Shown in pieces: positions 44,900 to 60,249 of a stretch of 64,000 nt of DNA. Source of the stretch: Lagopus muta (lineage: Eukaryota; Chordata; Aves; Galliformes; Phasianidae); NCBI RefSeq assembly GCF_023343835.1, contig NC_064447.1, forward strand, positions 13,145,501-13,209,500, in the 5' to 3' direction. The position numbers and the translations under genes were made by a program. The first letter of the stretch is position 1. Every line of letters begins with the position of its first letter. The notes below the pieces were generated by a model, which worked only from the letters and a program-made list of their open reading frames with translations, was not told the origin of the DNA and made no database searches.

Positions 44900-47800
44900 C
44901 TGGAGGATCAACTGTGTGATTAAGTTGCTTAGTTATGCATTTAGAAGAGGATGTTCAAAGAGCTTAAGGGAACCAGATATTTGCACTGATTGATATATAG
45001 TGGGAAGTGAACATTTCACTCCACCAAAGTACTCCTGAAAATCCCCGTCTTATATTGCGAATGTTTCGATCCGTGCCTTTCCATTACACGATGACATCTG
45101 CTTAGTAGCACAGTGCTTGGAAGGAGAAAGGAACTGACCTTAGAACAGAAAGCAATCTATTATACTGAGGGATTCTGTGGCTCAGGGAGGTTTTTATTGT
45201 TTCTTTTTATTTGTTTTTTTTTTTCTTATAGAAATAGAAGATTCAGCTTAGCAACCAGATGAAATTTCTCTGTCATTCCAGTGCACTTAATGGAAGTACC
45301 GAGTGTGAGTTATTTGACTGCTAGGCTCCTAACTCCGTTTTAATGAAAAAAAATCTGACAAACCCAAACAATGATTTAGTTCTTGTTTTACAAGTTCCTT
45401 GCTAAAGATTTTGACCTGAAGTACATTGCATCCTGTGAGGTAACAGCTGGTCTGTCTTGTCTTTGGAAAAAAGTAACAGTTGCTAAGATTTCAAGAAACA
45501 AAGACTGTCTTTGAATCCTCTGGAACAGCTGTAAGAGACTGACACACCATGCACTGTCAGCTGCTAAATTCGGATATTCAGACTGACCGACACGGAACGC
45601 TTTAACCCTTTGGCACCATCATAGTCCTTTTCTCTCTGTTTTTCTTCTAAAAGAATGCCATAAAATGAATTTAGTTGTCAAATGCCTTTTGCTTTCAGAA
45701 ATTAAATAAAGAAAGCACAAAGCTAGCACTTTCTTGGTAAGGGTTTCATTTTTTATGTTCATTTTTACATTATATAAACGATATGAAGACAAGCTTGTTG
45801 ACAGATGAAATTTGCATTAGAAGTGTATAGCACAGTCCTTTGTGTAGTATCTGCATATCCAGAAAACAGCACCAGATGCCATTTTAAGACACTCAGCATC
45901 TTAGCAGATCTGTAAATGCAGAGTGTGTTGAGTCTGGCAAAGCAGAATGGAGGGCGACTCGATTGTGGTCTGGACGGGGAAGGTGGGTGATAGCAAAGGT
46001 GTCTTCAATAGGCTGAGGTATGCGACATCCTGAAGCTGGTGGGTGAAGCTGGGCACGTTCAGACTGGAAAAGTTTAGTTTTTGCTTTTTTGAGTAACCAG
46101 GGAACTGATCCATAATTTAAACTAGCTTGGCATGTGGCAGATTTTCCATTGTATGAAGTCTTCAGATCAAGCTTGGCTCTCTGCTGCTGCTAGTTCTTAA
46201 AGAACATTCTAAAGTGCTCCATTATATTGGGGTTTTTTTTCAAAGATGGCAAAACGTGATGACATGAAAATTTATTTCACTTAATAAAGAATCAGCACTC
46301 ATCTCTTGCGAACAAAACATTTGAAAATACAACGTTGGTATGCCTGAAAGCCAAGCTGCTGTAACTTGGGGCCTGACTGATTTTTGGATGCCTGAAATAG
46401 GCATATGTTGGGTGTCTTTCTGAACTATTGTTTTAGTGCAGTTACAAATGATTGGATATTATTCAGGAGCCTCTGTAGTCTGTGTTCGATAGCATCAGGA
46501 AAGCTGAGGCTGCCTCAGCATGGATTAGTTGGTCGGTTCTTGGTGCTGCACGGCTGATGGCACTGCTCACAGGGAATGTGAAGCAGCCAGCAGTGGGGCT
46601 GAATGTTGTTTTCTTGCCCAAAGAGCCATACCCACTCAAGCTTACTCTTAAGTGATTTGCTCCTAAGCAAGTACATAGTAATGGGGTTGTACAAAAATTA
46701 TTCCTCTGGTGACATCTAGCCCACTTTGTTGGGCTGTGTACTTCTATGTCCTGGTTCTAGTTCATCTAAATAGTGAGAAGATTGGCAATTAACTAAAATA
46801 TTGGCAATTATCATCACTGTTTGCAGAATCAAGATTAGTTCACTTTTCTTTTTGTGGATAAAACAGAGTGAAAAAATAGAGTTTTGTCACGGTCCCATAG
46901 AATTTGAAAATGTGAATGAATATCCTAGGAAAAGGCTGGCATACAAAGAATGACTTTCCAGATAGGGCAATTGAGGTGAGAAGAGTGCACTGCACACTCA
47001 TGGGCTTCAATTCACATTAATGGGAAAACACCACTGTTCACATAACAGTGTATTTCATATTTGCAGTTACCACAAGGCCCACATAAAGGCCGGAGCTCCC
47101 TGTGTCTCTCTTTGCACTTTCAAGGAAAGACAAATTTTGCTGTCATTAAGCCGAATTCCAGTGCAGGTTTCCACATTTTTTTTTCGTATTTCTGACATTC
47201 TGTGAGATCTGTTTGTCATGAAAAGTCAGCTGTGTGAAGATAAAAAAACAGGGAGAAACAGTAGAGTCAAAGCAGCACATTTATACACTCTCTGAGTTTA
47301 ATTTTTTTGTTTAAGAGATTTGCAAGACTTTGCTGCTACATTTGAAATGCTCGCTCACTTTTCCCCTTTCCATGTGTGGCAGATAAACTTTGGTCCAAGT
47401 CTTTTCCTGACAGAGGCACATCAAGATCTCTTGAGCTGAATAGCAATTACTTTTTAATATCCAGAAACAGACCTTGGACTTTTGACATCCTAGTAACTCC
47501 CAGAACAGCCAACTGAACCTTCACCATGATGGACTGCATTTGCTGTATTAAAATACCATAGCAGCGCCACGGTTCCAAGTCCTGACAGTTTCATCACCAC
47601 AGCTGACCTGTGTTCCTTTTGCAGCTGCTTTCATCAGTACTGTTGCAACATCAGTGCAGACTTTTCTTTGCTTTTAGTAACGTGGTTTAAGATAGTGATT
47701 TGGCATGAGTTGTGGTTCATCCAAGTTTACTCGTGGTTCCTTAATGATATGTTGTGTGTCATGTTTTCTCTCTTATTTATTAAATCCCATGCGTTGACTA

Positions 47801-48600
47801 TAATTTATTTCCAAGAACACGAAATTATTGTTCTATTATTAGAATATGCAGTTTGATTCCACGACAGGCTAACAAGAGCTTTGCAATGTTATCAAAACTG
47901 TCCTCTAATACTGAAATATAACCAAAGTAGTGCTGCCCATTATTAATTGCCAGCTGAGACAGTTTGTTGTGACATCTGGGGCTTAGAGTTCTCCTTTTCA
48001 AGCCCAGCCCACCCTCTGATAGCAGGTTGCCTCCAAGGCGTGCCTGGTTAGTGTTTGATCCCTTCCATGCACACCCTGATGGAGCACTTCATAGATGGTT
48101 GACATCTGTAAAGTCTTCGTGGCCATCCTACACACTGTATTAATGTAGACTTGTGGTCAGTCATGTGACTCCAAGCATTTTTTGGAAATAAAGGCATTGA
48201 CTAGCAAGGCAATAAGCATACTGATCCAGTACACCTTAGGATCTGCTGTGTTGCACCTTTTTTTCATTGGCATCTGAGCATTCTCATTCACTGCGTTCTT
48301 TGTGTTTGGAACTTCCTCCATCTTACAGCTCAGGATTTTAGCCAAATTCAGCACTTGAAATCTGATCTTCACTTCATTGTAGATTGTTTTTAATTACCTG
48401 GACTGTACGTCATTATGCCAGAAAATTTAGATTTCTTTTGCAGTAACTTCCTATTAAAACAATTGCCTGACGAATACATTTACTGTGAGCGTGAGCAATC
48501 TGCATTTAGAACAGTTTCATTTTCAAAGGATGCTTTCATGGAAAACAAGGTTAAATTGTGTGGGAACAATGGAGATTCTGCAAATAGCTCTAATAGGTAC

Positions 48601-48620
48601 TTTCTTTCTTCCTTCCTTCC
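48601..48620. repeat. Short TTTC/TTCC pyrimidine microsatellite
   Basis: A run of TTTC followed by TTCC units, about 20 bp, inside PRKAR1B intron 4. Confidence 0.8.
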
Positions 48621-51600
48621 AATGCTTAGTGTTATAAATCAGATTGGAGCACAAGAGATACAGGGAGAAAAAGAGCACACTGCGTTTGATTGTTGTTAGA
48701 CTCCAGAACCATGTTCTTAGTGCCCATGGGTGACATGAAGCACTGTTCACATAGAGTTTACATAGATCTTATTTCTGGTAGACTTCACATTTATTTATCA
48801 GTTTTATTTGGTTGCTTGCTTTGTTCTAGTGCCGTAGTGACACCCTCTGGCAATGGCAGGATAATTCCATCTCTGTGAGGGGACTCCAGCAAATGGGGAG
48901 CAGTCCGGCTGGGAAGGCACTGACAAATCCTGTGCTTCCTTCTCTCTTTGAGATCCTTTGGCTCAAGACTGAAAATCACACATGTGAAGTTAATTAACGT
49001 CCATGAATTTGGTGGCTAACTGATACAAATTAAATTACCGTGTAATAAATATTGTTGGGCAGCTCTGTTTGATGAGCAGCTTGAAAGTCTCCCATTGCTC
49101 TTAAGTTAATTTGTTTACATGAACTCACAAGGATGCTTTTCTCTCCCGGAGCAGAGCCTCTGAGCAAAGCCCTACAGATACACTGGCTGCTGTTCTAGCC
49201 TGAGCCTTGCCCCAGAGCAGAGGAGATGGCTCACCCACCCATTCTACCTGTGAAATAAAGCAGGGCTGTAAAGATGGAAGAGCTACTGTAAGTTGCCGGC
49301 CTACTGTTAATTTTCTAGTTAGCCTCAGCAATGCTTTCATTTGTGCTGTTTTACATTGCGTTGTTGCAAGTCACAGAATACAGGCTTCGTGCAGCCTGTA
49401 TTTTTGTCCAGGCAGTATAATGAGAGAAACCAGTGAGCTCTTGAGGCAGTTGGAACAGTGAGGTGGGATGACTGGGGCTTGCATAAAGGCACTAAGAAGC
49501 TGAAGTCCTATTAAAATAAAAATAAAAAGGAGTTGGAGACTACTTAGTGTTTTTTGTTGGCTCTAGATCTGTGTCTCATTTTTATAGTCAACTTCATACG
49601 TGCCTATGGGGCAAGTTAGTAGTTCGGAGCTACCAAAATGATCAAGCTTGGGCAGAGCAACCTGCCTGGCTGTGGCAGCACACAGATTTGTGCAGGGTAA
49701 TTTACCTGGCTTCTCTGCAGTGTGAATTAGCCCACGTGGAGGTTGGTGCTGCTGGACTCCTGCCAGTGCTCTAACAAAGCTCAGGGCCACACTGTCAGAG
49801 AAACTTCCCTGCACAGATGGGGAACGGCAGTTGTGAAACAAAACCATAGCAGGACCTGTTGCTCTTTCCCATAAGGACTGTTATTGATCTGCTTGGAGTG
49901 AAGCCTCCCCAGTCCCATAGGGAGGACTCACTCCTGGCTTAGGATGCAGGAGATCCTCAGCCTCCTGGGATGTGAAGGTTTGGCTCGGTCTGACAGCAGC
50001 TGTCCTATCTGCCACCTGGGGTCACTGTGTTCAAGGTTATCAGAAAGGAGAGGTATTAAGTAACAAAGAAAATATCAGCGGCAAAAACACGCTTCCAAAC
50101 CCCAGCCCTTGAGGCTAAAATGTAGATCGCCGTAAGTACACAAATTGCTTGAAAATTTTATTGTGTGTGAAAAAAAGGAAGTGCTGAATTTCAGTGTGTA
50201 AACAGAAATCTGCTTCAACAGGCTGGGTTTTTTGTGAAGAGAGGAGCTGACCCAAGAAAGGCATTATCTCTCATGGATGTTTTCTTGTTGCTGTTTGTCT
50301 GAGCTCTCCTACCTGTTGGTCAGCACTGTGTGCTGCCATTGGCTTTAAAGATCTTCGTAGCAGTGCATTTTGTGACCGAAAAATGCTCAGTGGCCTCGAG
50401 GCTGACCTCAGCCTGGTCTATGCTGGAATTACTGCATGTTGCTCAGCGACTTTATATTATTTACACACATGGAAGTGAGATTATAGGTGAGTAATATATA
50501 TTTTATATCTGCACCCATCTTATGGTATTTTTAAGTGTGCTATTATTTAAACCTTTATCTCAGCTAACCCCACATGATATATTACATACCTGCAGTACAT
50601 CTTACAAGCACTTTAGCTGTATTTTCAGGCTGCCTAGGCTTAAGGTTGTCAAAATATGTATTTATTTTAAAACTTTATAGAATGCTCTACAGATGTAAAT
50701 CTTCCCATGGAGGTGCTCATTGTGAGAGAGAAAGGACTGGGAAAAGAGCAGCTCCAGACATTGCAAGTGCTGCTTCAAATCTCATTTTCACAGCATTGGC
50801 AGCGTGAGTGCTGCTGTGAAGCAGAGCAGGTCTCTGACAGCAGCTGCACCACTGTTGCCTCTCAGCAGGGAAGACACAGCTAACGCAGTAAGGCACAGCA
50901 ACTCTTTTCCAGTCTTCTTTTCACAGATGATATGCAGACCTGCAGGTACCCAGAGAGTGAGTTTCTCCTGCTGTACCTGACCACTGGGTGGCCTCTGCTA
51001 GAGCTGAAGAACACACGTACATCCAGGCAGTGCATCTTTTATTTCTTAGCAAAATACTGCTGAAACTTCTAGATAATAAGACTAGAGAAGATAGTTCATG
51101 AAATTCAGGTTGTATTTAGAATGGAAAATTGGTAAATGGATATCGTGACCCTTTCTTGTCAGTGCTAATTAGAAATGATGTGTGCAATTTACTTAATGTT
51201 TTTGTTGACGTATCTTGTGCTTTCAATTAGATAAGAAATACTTCAGTTTCAGATAGAGCTGAAGGAGCATGCTTTTGTGAAAACAGTATTGCACACGGTG
51301 CTGTTTCTTCTACCACTTTGCAAATGGAAACCATACATACTTTGCAATACAGGAGGCTCATTTAGGCAGCAGTGTACTGCAGAATTGCCTGCCTGAAGCC
51401 TGTTTCATTCTGGAGTGAACTTTGCATCACTGGCACCATCTCTAAATAAAATTCCTTAGCATCCTTTTTAGTTATGTAATTCTTAAAGCACGTGAAAAGA
51501 CAACATCTTAGTCTTCCTATAATCTGTATTCTTTGGAGTAGTTTGTTATTGATGTCATCATGAGGTCGGAATCAGAACATGATGCTTTTGTCTCTTGTAA

Positions 51601-54600
51601 TGAGGCAGCTCTTCTCTTCACACAGGGTGTCGTGCTGCCGTGCACATGGTTGGCACTGTACGAAGAATGTAAATGAACATGTTAGTTTTGATGGGAATGG
51701 TGATGAGGTTGGAAAGGCGTCATTAGTATGCTCAATAGTGCAAGATAATGCTTTGCTTTTCCTTCCTAATTCGGCCGGTTAAGCTAAAAATACAGCACAG
51801 CTGCCTTCTCTTTACACGTGTGAAAATGCACGGAATGTGAAGTAAGAGAAAGAATTGCAGCCCTTTGGGCAAGGAAGCACAGTGTTCAGTGCTGAGACAC
51901 CGGGTTCAGCATCTCAGTGTGTGAGTGCTGACAGCGGGCAGGGCAGGAGCGGCAGTGCTGCGGGATGGAGCTGTGGGTAGGCATCAGTGAGGATTTTGTC
52001 ACTGCTTTATTAGATCCCAGCTTTCTTGCCTGCTCCACTTGGAGCTGCTTACTGCACTTTTTCTTTGCTGCGGCTGAGGTTCTTTACAGCACTGTTGTAA
52101 CAGTCCCTCGTATGAAAACATCTCATCCTCACTTAACTGCTGCTAATGGATCGGCTGGAAGATGAAGGCACAAGTGGAAGATCCTCATAGATATAAATCA
52201 ATGCTTATAATGATATATAGCTGCATTAAGTCTCAGGAGAAAGGAGAATCTTGGCCGTGGGATCTGATGTATGGCTTGATAGGGAGCTGTGCGAGAGAGC
52301 AGCAGAAATGGATGGCAGTGAGCTGATAGCTGGAAAGCAACTGCTGGAAGAAGCTGTGTGAAGCATATTCATATCAACAATAGCTGACTCCTAAAGGATT
52401 CCCTTTGCCTGTTGTGATTTGGGCTTTCTGTTGAGAAGGATGAGGAACCGCTGGCTATGTCTAAGCTTTTTGGATAGCCCTTGTTACTGTGATTGAGTAA
52501 TAAAATCACAGCGTATCTGATCCTGAACGGGGCTCTGTGCAGACCAGCCCTTGTAGTCCTGCAGAGCTCAGTGGATGTCTGTGGGAGCTGCTACAAGCAG
52601 GAGGATTAATCAATATTAAATTGACTGCAGAGGGGCACGAGATAAAGAAGCTCTGCACTGTAAGCAAAACAGCAGAAAATATTGGGAGAAGAGAATTAAA
52701 CTGTGCTCTCAGATAGCTCTTCTGTAAAGCTAACTCAATCAGAAAGTCAATTAGTTTTTATAGATTCTGGGAGCGGTTTAAATTTGGCTGCCTTTCATAG
52801 TTACTGGAAGTCTCACATGAAATAGATGTGATTGACTTAATTGAATCAATGTCTTATTACTGTAGTCTCGTTTTTCTTTTCATTATTTTTGTTGATGTGA
52901 TATGGAGGAGTACGACACTCAAACAGCACACTGCACAGATGTCCAAGTGTAGAGCTTTAAAAACAGTATTTTCCTAAATACTTTTTCTTTTTTTTTTTGA
53001 AGTTTCTACTTTTTTCCTTTTTGCTTGTGTCTTCTAGTTTTTTTGTTCTGTGAGTTGGCCTCTTGGTCATAGGGCCACCCAGCTTTGCAGCCACAGAAAC
53101 ATGACAAATCAGAGCATGGTTATAAGCAATACATTAAAGCAAATTAATAACTGTTTGTTCTTCTAAAATGCAGATGAGTTTTGAGAGAAGACTCACCCAG
53201 GTTTACTATGTATGTTGACTAAAAAAATTCATCTGTAGCACTTGGAGATTTGGTGGTTGGTAGAATATTGCCATTCAGAGCCATTCTGGTTAATGAAAAT
53301 TCAGAGTTTAACTCAAAAGGTACCTTTAGTTCCTGATTTCTATTATTGACTATCATGTCTGGTCAGTTTGGAGGCTCTGTCTCCATTCCCATCCTATTTA
53401 CAGTAATGCTGCTCTGCCTTTCTCCATTAAATCCGCCTGGATTTCATTCTGGTCATTTTCTACTTTGCTTCTCCTTCCAGCCCTTGACACGCTGCCTTAC
53501 ATCTCTCTTCCACTTTGTAATTTCTGATTTATTTCTGGCAGCTGTTCAATTTCAGAAAAAAGAATTCTAGCCCATGAATCCAGGAGGGCAATATAAATTC
53601 CATTTTTATCAACATTTGTCAATTAAAATCTGATATTACCGAGGTTGTTTATAAATACCTTGACTATTCCAAATTTATGTGGATAATGCCTCGTACCATT
53701 CTTTGCACATATATAACACTTTCATATGGCAGATGAGGAGAAGTATTTCTGTGAGGCTTTGTACATGTACAAGTAGAGACATAGAGCCCATTGACTGTAG
53801 CCCAGCATCACGCTCTGCGTGTGTATGCTCACACTTTTACACGTGTGCATAGATGTAGATTTAAAGATGGGCTTGCATAGGAATATCTGATAAGACAGAA
53901 AACCGAAGCATGAAATTTGGGCTGATCTCTTGAGTTTTGGTTCAAGGCCAGATTCTGGAATATGATTTGAGTTTCGATTCAGCCAAAATGCTTTGAATGT
54001 GTTTTTCTGGCAATGTGTTTGAGAACAGCTGATCTTTCCACATTTTTTCCACTTGGGTTGGAAACCTGAAGAAAGTAACCAAGATGCCATTGCAATCCTG
54101 CTGTTTGCTGTTCATTGAAAAAAATGCAGCCTCTATCTGTGGTGCCAAACTTCGGCACTTTGCTGTGTATCTCAAAGCTCTAGATGATAGATTGATAGAT
54201 AATGATGTTAAGGGAAGCAAGCTGAAGTTAATTGCAAAGTGTTGCTTATTAGCTTTGAAAGAGATATAATCATAGGGCATTCTAATTTTTGAAGACTGAT
54301 TAATATAACAGCTACAGAGAAAACTGGCAGTGAGTGTGTTTCTAGGGAGTTTGCAGGATTGCTGGTTTATGCATTTTCTTTTACAGCCTACACAGTTGGA
54401 GATAATTCAGAATCTTACTGTTTAAGACTAAGCCAAGTATCTAAAATCTTGTGACCATATTTAGGGATGGATGAAATGTTTTGGTTAAAATAGCTCACAC
54501 TCCCCTATACATGCCCATATTTCTGTCCTGTCTTCAGGCCGGTGAAAGAGACGGGGAGAGCTCAGAGATTTCTAATCCATCAGCTGGGTGTTAACAATCT

Positions 54601-57600
54601 CACTCTGCTCCTTCCAGTACCCAAGTTCTGCCTTCCCTCCGGACCTGGCTGAATCCCCCGGTGCCTTTACAAGTCCCTCTTCTAACTCACAAGCATATTT
54701 TGGTTTAATCATCCCAGGAGCTGAAGCTGGAGGAACGCGTGGTGGTGTGAGGCATGGTGCATTCTGCATGGTGGTGGGCTGTGCCAGCTATTGTCTGCTG
54801 GCAAGGTGGAGGAATTGGAGGAAAATCCAGAAGGTACAGGAATGGTAGCAATGCTTGAGGCTTACACCTTTGTTCTTGCTGTCCCACCAGTACTGACTTA
54901 CTCAGTTACCGTCATTCCCCACCCATACGTAGTGTCTGTCTGGAAAAACGCTGTCTGAATCTCTACTGACAATGTGCAAAATATGGAGAAGGGTAGTGCA
55001 GTTTAAAAATAACATTTATTAGCAGATAGACGAAAGGCTGAAGAAGGGTTTTTGGTGGAACAGTGAGAAAGCGGTCCTGAGCTGCCTCTGTAATAAAGAA
55101 ATTTGTACAGTTGTCCTAGGCAGTCTGTTCCCAGTCTGTACCAGGACATACAGTATTACCCATGGCCGTGCCAACAGACCCAAGTTCACCCATGTCTGAT
55201 GCTCAGTAATTGCAGACAGTGCACACAGCCAGACGGATTTGCAGGCTTTCATTTGCAGATGCTAGAGGATGCTAGGGAAATTTTTAAAGCAGGCAAAATG
55301 AAACAGGCATCAGACGTATAGGAGGTGGATTCTGAAAGCTACCAGTGGCAAAATGGAAGATTGTTTTTGAAGAACAACATGTCTCATTCCTGACCCTGTA
55401 ACCTTACGTGCGAGCCAGGGGAGAGCACTGATGCCAATCCAATAGGCATGCTCAGCAGATGTCCAAGTCTCTGTTTTATATCCAGTGATACTAAAGGTTG
55501 TTTATAAAGGCAAGACGTTATTGTTTTGAGTGTTTGGCACTGCCTCTCATCTTTTAAAAGTTGAGAGGAACAAATCTGATGAGGTTTCCAGCTTTTTGTC
55601 TCAGTTACAAGAGAAGGCTGTCAGAAATCAGTGTGTCGTCTCTGACAGTGATCCTGCACTTGTTCCACTCTTCCTTGCCCTGAGAGGAAACCTCTTTCTT
55701 CTTGCCCTGGGGACAATCTGAGCGGGTTCTCTTGGGTTGTTGAGCACAGTCATCAGATAATGTAGGACCCCAAGTCCTATTACCCCTTGGATAGCCTAAA
55801 TGAAGATGTTTTTATTTTCCCCAGTTTATTGGGCTGCAGTGGCTGGAAAGCTGCTCCATAACACTACTGTTCCCATGGCAAGACAGTGTCTCGTTTCCAG
55901 ACTAAATGTTTATATGTGTTGATTCTTCATGCCCTTGTTGTCCATTAGTTAAAATAACTTTTTCAGCTCTGATGTTCACCCTTGCCCGTACCTCTCATCT
56001 CTATGTATTTATAAACTGCAATGACATTTTTTCTTCTACTTCACTGCTGTAAATACTTCAAACTCTTTTTATAATCCTTTATGAAAGATAGGCTCTCTCT
56101 TGTCATCCCAGAATACCTTTTCCAACATTTCTTTGAATCAAATGAATCTTCTTTCTTTGTTTCTTTTGCACACAGCAGCTAGAATCATGCACAGGATTGA
56201 AGGGAGATCTCTTACGGAGGTGCTTTTTTTTAGGGGCATTAACATTTTCCTTGCTCACTTGGAAGTGACCTACTTTGTACTGACACAGGGTGTTTCTGCT
56301 TTTTTCCCAGCCAAGGGTAAAAAGGGTGATTTACAGTTAGCCACCAATTTAATAAACTCAGATGAAAGCAGCAATTATTCCCGTAACTTTAACACGCATG
56401 GCGTTTCATGTTGGATTGCTGCATTTCAGTCCAGCTTTATTACTTCAGTCATCAAAAGCACCCATCTTCTTTCTGTGACACCCTGTGATGGATCTCTGAA
56501 GGCAGCATCTTCAATCCTTAAGACCAGGCCTTGAAATATTCTCGCTAAAATTACCTGTGATCTTGTTCTTCCAATACCAGCTCTTGCTGGTCTATCTTGA
56601 ATTATTGCCCTTTGCACATTGGAGTTTTTCTTCCTAATCAACTTTGCCATTTTAACCAGCGGTTTGCCTCATAATGCTGAACGTGCTTCCTTGAAGAGCT
56701 GATTGATTTATTCTGTTTAGAATGTCAGTTATCAAATAAAGGGTCTGAGCAGATATTGCTCCGTGTCTCATTTTCCAATTACCTCTGTAACTTTCGTTAT
56801 TCCTTGCTTCAAATGTTGTTTTTAAGCCTTGCATTATTGAGGTTAGACTAATGGACAATCTATGGCTGCACCGGTTACCTTGGGCTGACATCCATCTGTA
56901 TCCATCAGAGATGATGAGCAAAGTGTGTTTCAGTTCAGTCTTTTCTGAGTTGGTTCATGACAGGTCAGACGATCACAATGTGTTCCTTGCTTCAAGCCAG
57001 GAAAGGTGCACCTTCCTGAGCCTTTGGAAGTGGAATTTCAGTCTATGGGGTTGTGTGACAGATTTAGTAGGACACCAGGCTAGCTCCCCTCAAAATGCCA
57101 GTGAAGTAGGCATTACTTTTAGAAATCTCTATTTCTAATTAGAATAAAGAATAATAGAAGAGATTAATAAAAACCTAGGGAAGTTTGTGCTTCTTCGTTT
57201 GTTGCTCTCCAAGCAGGTTGCTGGGTCCGTACCTCTCTTAAAATTCCACCTCGAACCTTCCTTGTTTCCTCATCATTTTGTATGCTGTGACATGATTGCC
57301 TCTGGAGGTCATGGTATGAAATCTATGTTGTGTTGCATTGAGAATCCACAAGGGGCTCTTCACAATAGCCAAAAGAGCTTCAGTTCGAAGGGAACGTTTC
57401 TGGCTTTATTTCAAAGTGAAAGTGACATTAACTGCAAATACTCTGGCTACTGTAATTGTTATCACTGTTCACTTATAGTCTCTTCGTGAGCATCTTCATG
57501 GGGTAGAGAGCTTGCAGAAAACAAGATCTGTGTAATTGTTAGAGCAGACGTTGGTAGACATTTTCTGGACACAGCTTCCAGTCTTGGGAGACAGCAGTCC

Positions 57601-59340
57601 TTTTGCATTTCAAAGTTGTGCTTATTAATTCATTCTATTTTGGCATTGTATTTTCCTGGAAAGGACTGTCCCAGAATTAGGTCCTTCTGGAAACACAAAT
57701 GTGGAGTTTTGGCTTCTAATTTTGAAAGCACTGGCTATAAGTTTTATACAGTGATTCTGCCTATTGAGAGAACTCTTAGCAGGAGGCCTCATCTGGATTA
57801 GAACACAAACCAGAATGACATTTTGTCTCCTTGCTTGTCAGTTCGATATCTTCCTTCCATGTTCCATTTTTTGGGTAGTTAAAAATCACTCTTCTTTTCT
57901 TTGCAGGCTAAGAAATAAATCCTCTTAAAGAGTGCAAGCTTCCCCTAAGTTCCTAAGAACATTAATAAAATTTAATGAAATATGAAGTGTTCATATTAAT
58001 GGGACTTCAGAGGCTTCTAAAATGTTTGGAGCAATAATGTTTCATGGATTGAAGTGCTCTCTCTCCAGGTTGGTTGTGATGCCATCTCTGAAACCTGTGG
58101 CTACACTGCAGCCTTAGGAAACCTGCATGAAAATAAACCACATCACTTGGTGGAACAAAACAGTGAACAGGATGTAAGGGCAGAACTGTATACCGCAGAA
58201 AACCAGTGACATAAGAGAGATCATTAAAACAAATAATATAAATGAGCCTCAGACAGCTATAAGACCTGGAAGGTGATTAATGTCTGCGGTGACAAGTTGG
58301 AGGCATAGCAGGAGATTAAAGATTAAGTTAAAGGTAGCAGTGCTAACAGGCCTTTTCCTGCCCAGCAGTTCTAATTGTTCTTCCTTCCTGCAAATTCACT
58401 GGGCAGCAATGTATGTGCAGCACTACATTCTTCTCTTAGGCTTGTCAGGCCAGTAGATGAATGAAATTTTTTTAAAGCACTTTGTTCTGCCTTTTCTTCC
58501 TTCTTTCCCCCCCACCCCCCGTTATCCACTGGGTGCCTTGGAAAGAAAAAAGCAAAAGTCATGTGGATGCTGTCCCTTTTCCCCTTAGAGCATGTCCTAC
58601 AGTGGGACTGTAAGCATGTGTTGTTCTAACACAGCCCCAGAATGCCCAAGCTGCTGCAGTTTGCTCCTCTGGGAGGCGTAGGTAAGGGCTGCAAGTTTCT
58701 CTCACTTTGCTTTCCAAAACAATTGTTCAAAGAACAAGAAAAACGTATGGCATCAAAAAAGCCGGGTCTCCTGAACCATTAAGGCTTTGTTGCAGCATAT
58801 CTGCTGCCTTATTTGCAGAAGGTTTTAACACTTGACCTGAAAAGTCAACAAAAGAATCACCATCTCCCGTCTTAATAAATTAAGTTCTATCTTCTCTAAT
58901 CACTTCCTACAAACACACAAAGTCATCTGTTTCCTTTTGGCTTAGATCTTGTATACTGTTTGGAGGAAGAAGGTCTACTTTTGTCAGCACTCCTGTTAAA
59001 TTTATTTGCTTTTCTAGTTCAAGGAAAAAGCCTATAACTCTGAAAGTCATCCAGTGCTTTTATTTATTTATTTTGTCCAGTTTGATTGATAGGTCTTTGT
59101 TCTGAGCATGCACAGGATTGACCACAACTACTGTAGAAGTGCCTCTTGTTAAAACACTTGCAGCATATCCATGTGTTACCTCCTGTGCTTGTCTTCCTTG
59201 GGAAGAACCTTGACCTTAGCTAAAGCTACACTGTTTTCAGAAGCACTCCCTGGGAGTCAGTAACTGAAACTTTTCTGCTAAGTCTAGAGCTCAACAGTTG
59301 TTCAGGTGGGTTTGCTGTATGCATCTATTCAATTAGAAGC

Positions 59341-59380
59341 ATCAATAATAGTAATAATAGGAATAATAGAATAATAGAAA
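59341..59380. repeat. Imperfect AAT/ATAG microsatellite
   Basis: About 40 bp of irregular AATAAT-AGT-type units (aataatagtaataatag and following). It lies in PRKAR1B intron 4. Confidence 0.8.
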
Positions 59381-59681
59381 CAGAGCAGCAGGTTTGCACT
59401 TACAGACTTAAGGGTCCTGACTTCCCTTGGTGCCTTGGAAACATTTCACTGGGCAAAGAGAGTCACTTGGTGAAGCAGTAATGCCACCCTTAGATATCAT
59501 CAGTGTTGACATATGCAAATAGCAGTATCTGCCCCTGGTCCATAATTGGTCGTTTGTTCCTTCTAGCATAAATAAGAAAATATGCTTTGAAAAAATGATG
59601 TTGAGGATGATTTTTTTTCCCCCAAATAATTTGTGTGAATATCTCTAGATAGAGATCTGTTCAGAGATGTGTCTCTGAATG

Positions 59682-59710
59682 TATACATACATACATATTT
59701 ATTTATTTTA
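59682..59710. repeat. ATAC/TTTA compound microsatellite
   Basis: Three to four ATAC units run directly into TTTA units. A compound short repeat of about 29 bp inside PRKAR1B intron 4. Confidence 0.85.
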
Positions 59711-60249
59711 TGTTTCATAGACCATCAAGATTTATTGTCCTTAGTAGTAAATATTGACCTTGGATTTATCTCAGTCAATGTTTACCTCTTAGGCCAATAA
59801 ATCTTGAGGTTCACCTTAACAGAAGTCAATATCTGCTTAGTGTTCAGCTCCATCATTAATATAAATATTTTAGTGACCTTTGCATGTATTAGTCTATTTT
59901 TTAAAGTTAACTCAGTGTTTCAAATCCTACGGCACATCAGTAGGTTATTTTTCAGATCTGTTTATTCATCTGAGATTTTTCTTATGATCTCCAATAGAAC
60001 TGTCAAGTGTGCTGTGGCAGAGAGTGTATATTTTTGAAGAGAATCTCTGGAATGTCAGTGTATGTTGCTGTTTAAAGTGGAGGATGAAGTGGCCCGTAGT
60101 AGCAGGCTGTTTGTGCATCATGCATTTATCTGCCAGCAGGGTGTATGCGTTGCACTGATAGCCTCTTTTTTCCCCCAAGATTTTCTTTGTGTGAGCGACT
60201 CTTTCTGAGCCCAAGTGTTTGCTTTTCTGTATCTTTCCCTGAGCTGAGG

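Noticed and set aside
50981-50994. CCACTGGGTGGCCT as another CTCF site
   Set aside because: It has three mismatches to the 14-base core, including the central A, which is too weak to support.
56100-56534. 144-codon plus-strand frame in PRKAR1B intron 4
   Set aside because: No homology, no splice sites fitting PRKAR1B, and a length within chance expectation.
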